Shown here: piece by piece, positions 11,968 to 13,296 of the stretch
Position numbering within the stretch: position 1 is the stretch's first letter
How the letters are laid out: the number at the start of each line of letters is the position of its first letter
From: JBIQLO01 sp044464175
GTDB taxonomy: Bacteria > Planctomycetota > Phycisphaerae > Tepidisphaerales > Tepidisphaeraceae
Direction of reading: 5' to 3'
Assembly: GCA_044464175.1 (NCBI GenBank)
Contig: JBIQLO010000104.1
Span: 1-13,296, forward strand
Length of the DNA: 13,296 bases
The notes under the pieces: model-generated
What the model was told of the DNA's origin: nothing
Database searches by the model: none
Seen by the model: the letters and a program-made list of their open reading frames with translations, nothing else
Translations under genes and position numbers: made by a program

Positions 11968-13296
11968 TCAGCGGGAGGGGGCCCGGCCGATCTTGAATAC
12001 AGCCTCGTCAGCATAGCCGATCTTGAACTCAAAGCCATGTTCCGTGGCCTTGAATTCATGGTCAGTCGGGCTGGCAAGGACCCGCATGCCCGGCGGCAGG
12101 GTGATGGTGCGCTGGCCGCCCTGGTCGGCATAGAAGGCCAGAATTCCACTGCCGAATCGCATCTCATCGTTGGCCGTGCTGAAGGGCGTGACGCCCACCT
12201 GCCGGGCGAGATTGCGCAGGAATTGGGGGGAGATCGCCCCCGGACGGCCGAGGATGATCTGCGTCAACCCCCCGCGCGACCGCAGAACTGCACCGGCCTC
12301 TTTGGTTCCGGCATAGCGGCCCAGAACAACGTCTCCTTTCTCCGGCTGAATGACGTAGGGCAGGCCGCGCCAGCGGGTATTGCCGGAGATCGCCGGCGGC
12401 GGGGGCCCCATGAAGGTGCCGGTCAATCCCTGGGTCAGCACCCCGGCATCAGTTAGGACGATCTGCCGGTCCCGCATCGCCGCCGAGGGGGCGGCCTCAA
12501 AGCCGCAGACCGCCTTGACATCCGGCTTTCCCTCGGCCGCCGCGGCCACGCCATAGCCCCACACCAGAATGCTGCCCGAGGACTTCGCCTTCGTCCGCAG
12601 CAGATCCGCCTCTCGCGGCGTCATCGCCATCGGCAGGCGCAGGAGAACGATCTTGGGGAGCTTGAACGCGGGATCCAGGGCGTCGTCCAGCAGATACCGC
12701 GCATAGGGCACGCCGCTGCGGTCGGCGGCGACGTAGAGGCCTTTGGAACTGGTGCGCATCAGGATGTAGTCGCCGTTGCCCGGCAGGCGGTAGGGCACAC
12801 GTTCATCGGAAAAGATGCCGATGGTTGGTGGCACATTCACCGAATCATCCAGGGCCGATTTCAGCCCCGCGCGCACCTTCTGGAACACCTCCACGATCTC
12901 CGGGTCCTGATACCACGATTCGGCCAGGTCGAAGTTGTAATAGCCGCCGCGCAGGTCCGTCAGGCCCATGGTGGCGTAGCGCCAGACCAGCTTCTGGAAG
13001 TAGCTCTTGGGATACTCCAGCCCCGCCGTGAAGTATTGCATCTGGTTGGGCATCCACGGGCGCAAGTCCATCTCGCACCAGTTCAACTTGTCATGCTGGT
13101 GCCAGGAGCCGCTCATCTGGTACCAGGTGATGCTGCGCACCGTGTCGATGTAGGGGGAGGTCATCATCCGCCCCATGGCGTGGCGCGACAGGGCGCGATT
13201 GGGCCCGCTGTCGTGGTAGTAGACGCCGGCCAGAAGGCGTCCGTCGCTCCCCTGCTTCAGGCTTTTGCCCAATCCCAGGATGAAGTCGGCCATGCC
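11968..13296 (-). CDS. GH42-like glycoside hydrolase, C-terminal part (5' end outside the window)
   Basis: The frame stays open through the window edge, so the start is missing; 442 residues are visible. Numbering here counts from the Met at 13291-13293, which is probably internal. Residues about 20-125 resemble the end of a TIM-barrel of GH42-like enzymes: the SPYIDTVRSITWYQ stretch (46-59) looks like the SPxID...P..Y pattern, and KLNWCEMDLRPWM (69-81) resembles the segment after it. I infer E74 or D76 as active-site candidates. Residues about 155-260 resemble the beta-galactosidase trimerisation domain, a glutamine-amidotransferase-like fold: LPKIVLLRLPMAMTPREADL, then GSILVWGYG. The rest is beta-rich and may be a C-terminal beta domain. 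It probably cleaves beta-linked sugars in a planctomycete polysaccharide locus, but the substrate is unknown. It is upstream of the PEP-CTERM gene on the same strand. TGA is at 11968-11970. Confidence 0.7.
   Translation of the reverse strand, partial: GMADFILGLGKSLKQGSDGRLLAGVYYHDSGPNRALSRHAMGRMMTSPYIDTVRSITWYQMSGSWHQHDKLNWCEMDLRPWMPNQMQYFTAGLEYPKSYFQKLVWRYATMGLTDLRGGYYNFDLAESWYQDPEIVEVFQKVRAGLKSALDDSVNVPPTIGIFSDERVPYRLPGNGDYILMRTSSKGLYVAADRSGVPYARYLLDDALDPAFKLPKIVLLRLPMAMTPREADLLRTKAKSSGSILVWGYGVAAAAEGKPDVKAVCGFEAAPSAAMRDRQIVLTDAGVLTQGLTGTFMGPPPPAISGNTRWRGLPYVIQPEKGDVVLGRYAGTKEAGAVLRSRGGLTQIILGRPGAISPQFLRNLARQVGVTPFSTANDEMRFGSGILAFYADQGGQRTITLPPGMRVLASPTDHEFKATEHGFEFKIGYADEAVFKIGRAPSR

Noticed and set aside
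1..13296. CRISPR array, insertion sequence, phage, toxin-antitoxin or defence genes
   Set aside because: No regularly spaced repeats, transposase or integrase motifs, or known defence domains were seen on either strand.

Overview
The window is a high-GC chromosomal stretch, probably from a planctomycete or other PVC-group bacterium. The evidence is a protein with a C-terminal PEP-CTERM sorting tail, two Gfo/Idh/MocA-family proteins, a LolA-like/TlpA-like secreted fusion and a GH42-like glycosidase fragment. That mix is common in Planctomycetota, and class Phycisphaerae is my best guess. No 16S or other taxonomic marker is present, so this is inference.

Layout. (1) Positions 1-840 hold a lower-GC gene of unknown function on the minus strand (260-790). 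It is followed in the same frame by 48 open codons of native-looking composition (116-259). Positions 1-112 show nothing I can support. (2) clpB (839-3427, minus) encodes a complete disaggregase and ends in a hairpin. (3) A divergent plus-strand block begins with tRNA-Gly(UCC), then an unknown 92-aa gene, ribH (lumazine synthase), nusB (antitermination factor) and ftsY (SRP receptor). The 92-aa gene and ribH overlap by 4 bp. nusB and ftsY are 3 nt apart. An intrinsic terminator lies between ribH and nusB. (4) Positions 5892-9608 hold a GH109-like Gfo/Idh/MocA protein, a PilT-family ATPase and a canonical Gfo/Idh/MocA oxidoreductase, all on the plus strand. The first two have good sigma70-like promoters. 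(5) A secreted LolA-like/TlpA-like thiol-disulfide protein (9708-11000, plus) meets a minus-strand pair head-on at an 18-bp perfect-stem bidirectional terminator. That pair is a GH42-like glycosidase C-terminal part, running off the window end, followed 27 nt later by a PEP-CTERM protein.

How the genes fit together. ribH-nusB-ftsY is a housekeeping cluster covering riboflavin synthesis, rRNA antitermination and membrane-protein targeting. The glycosidase/PEP-CTERM pair and the two MocA-type proteins suggest saccharide handling and surface display. PilT would power pilus retraction, but no other pilus gene is in the window. I found no CRISPR array, insertion sequence, phage gene or recognisable defence system. 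The most unusual items are the compositionally distinct gene fused in frame to a remnant tail, the terminator directly in front of nusB, two very short or absent leaders, and the glycosidase-like active-site residues in the first MocA protein.
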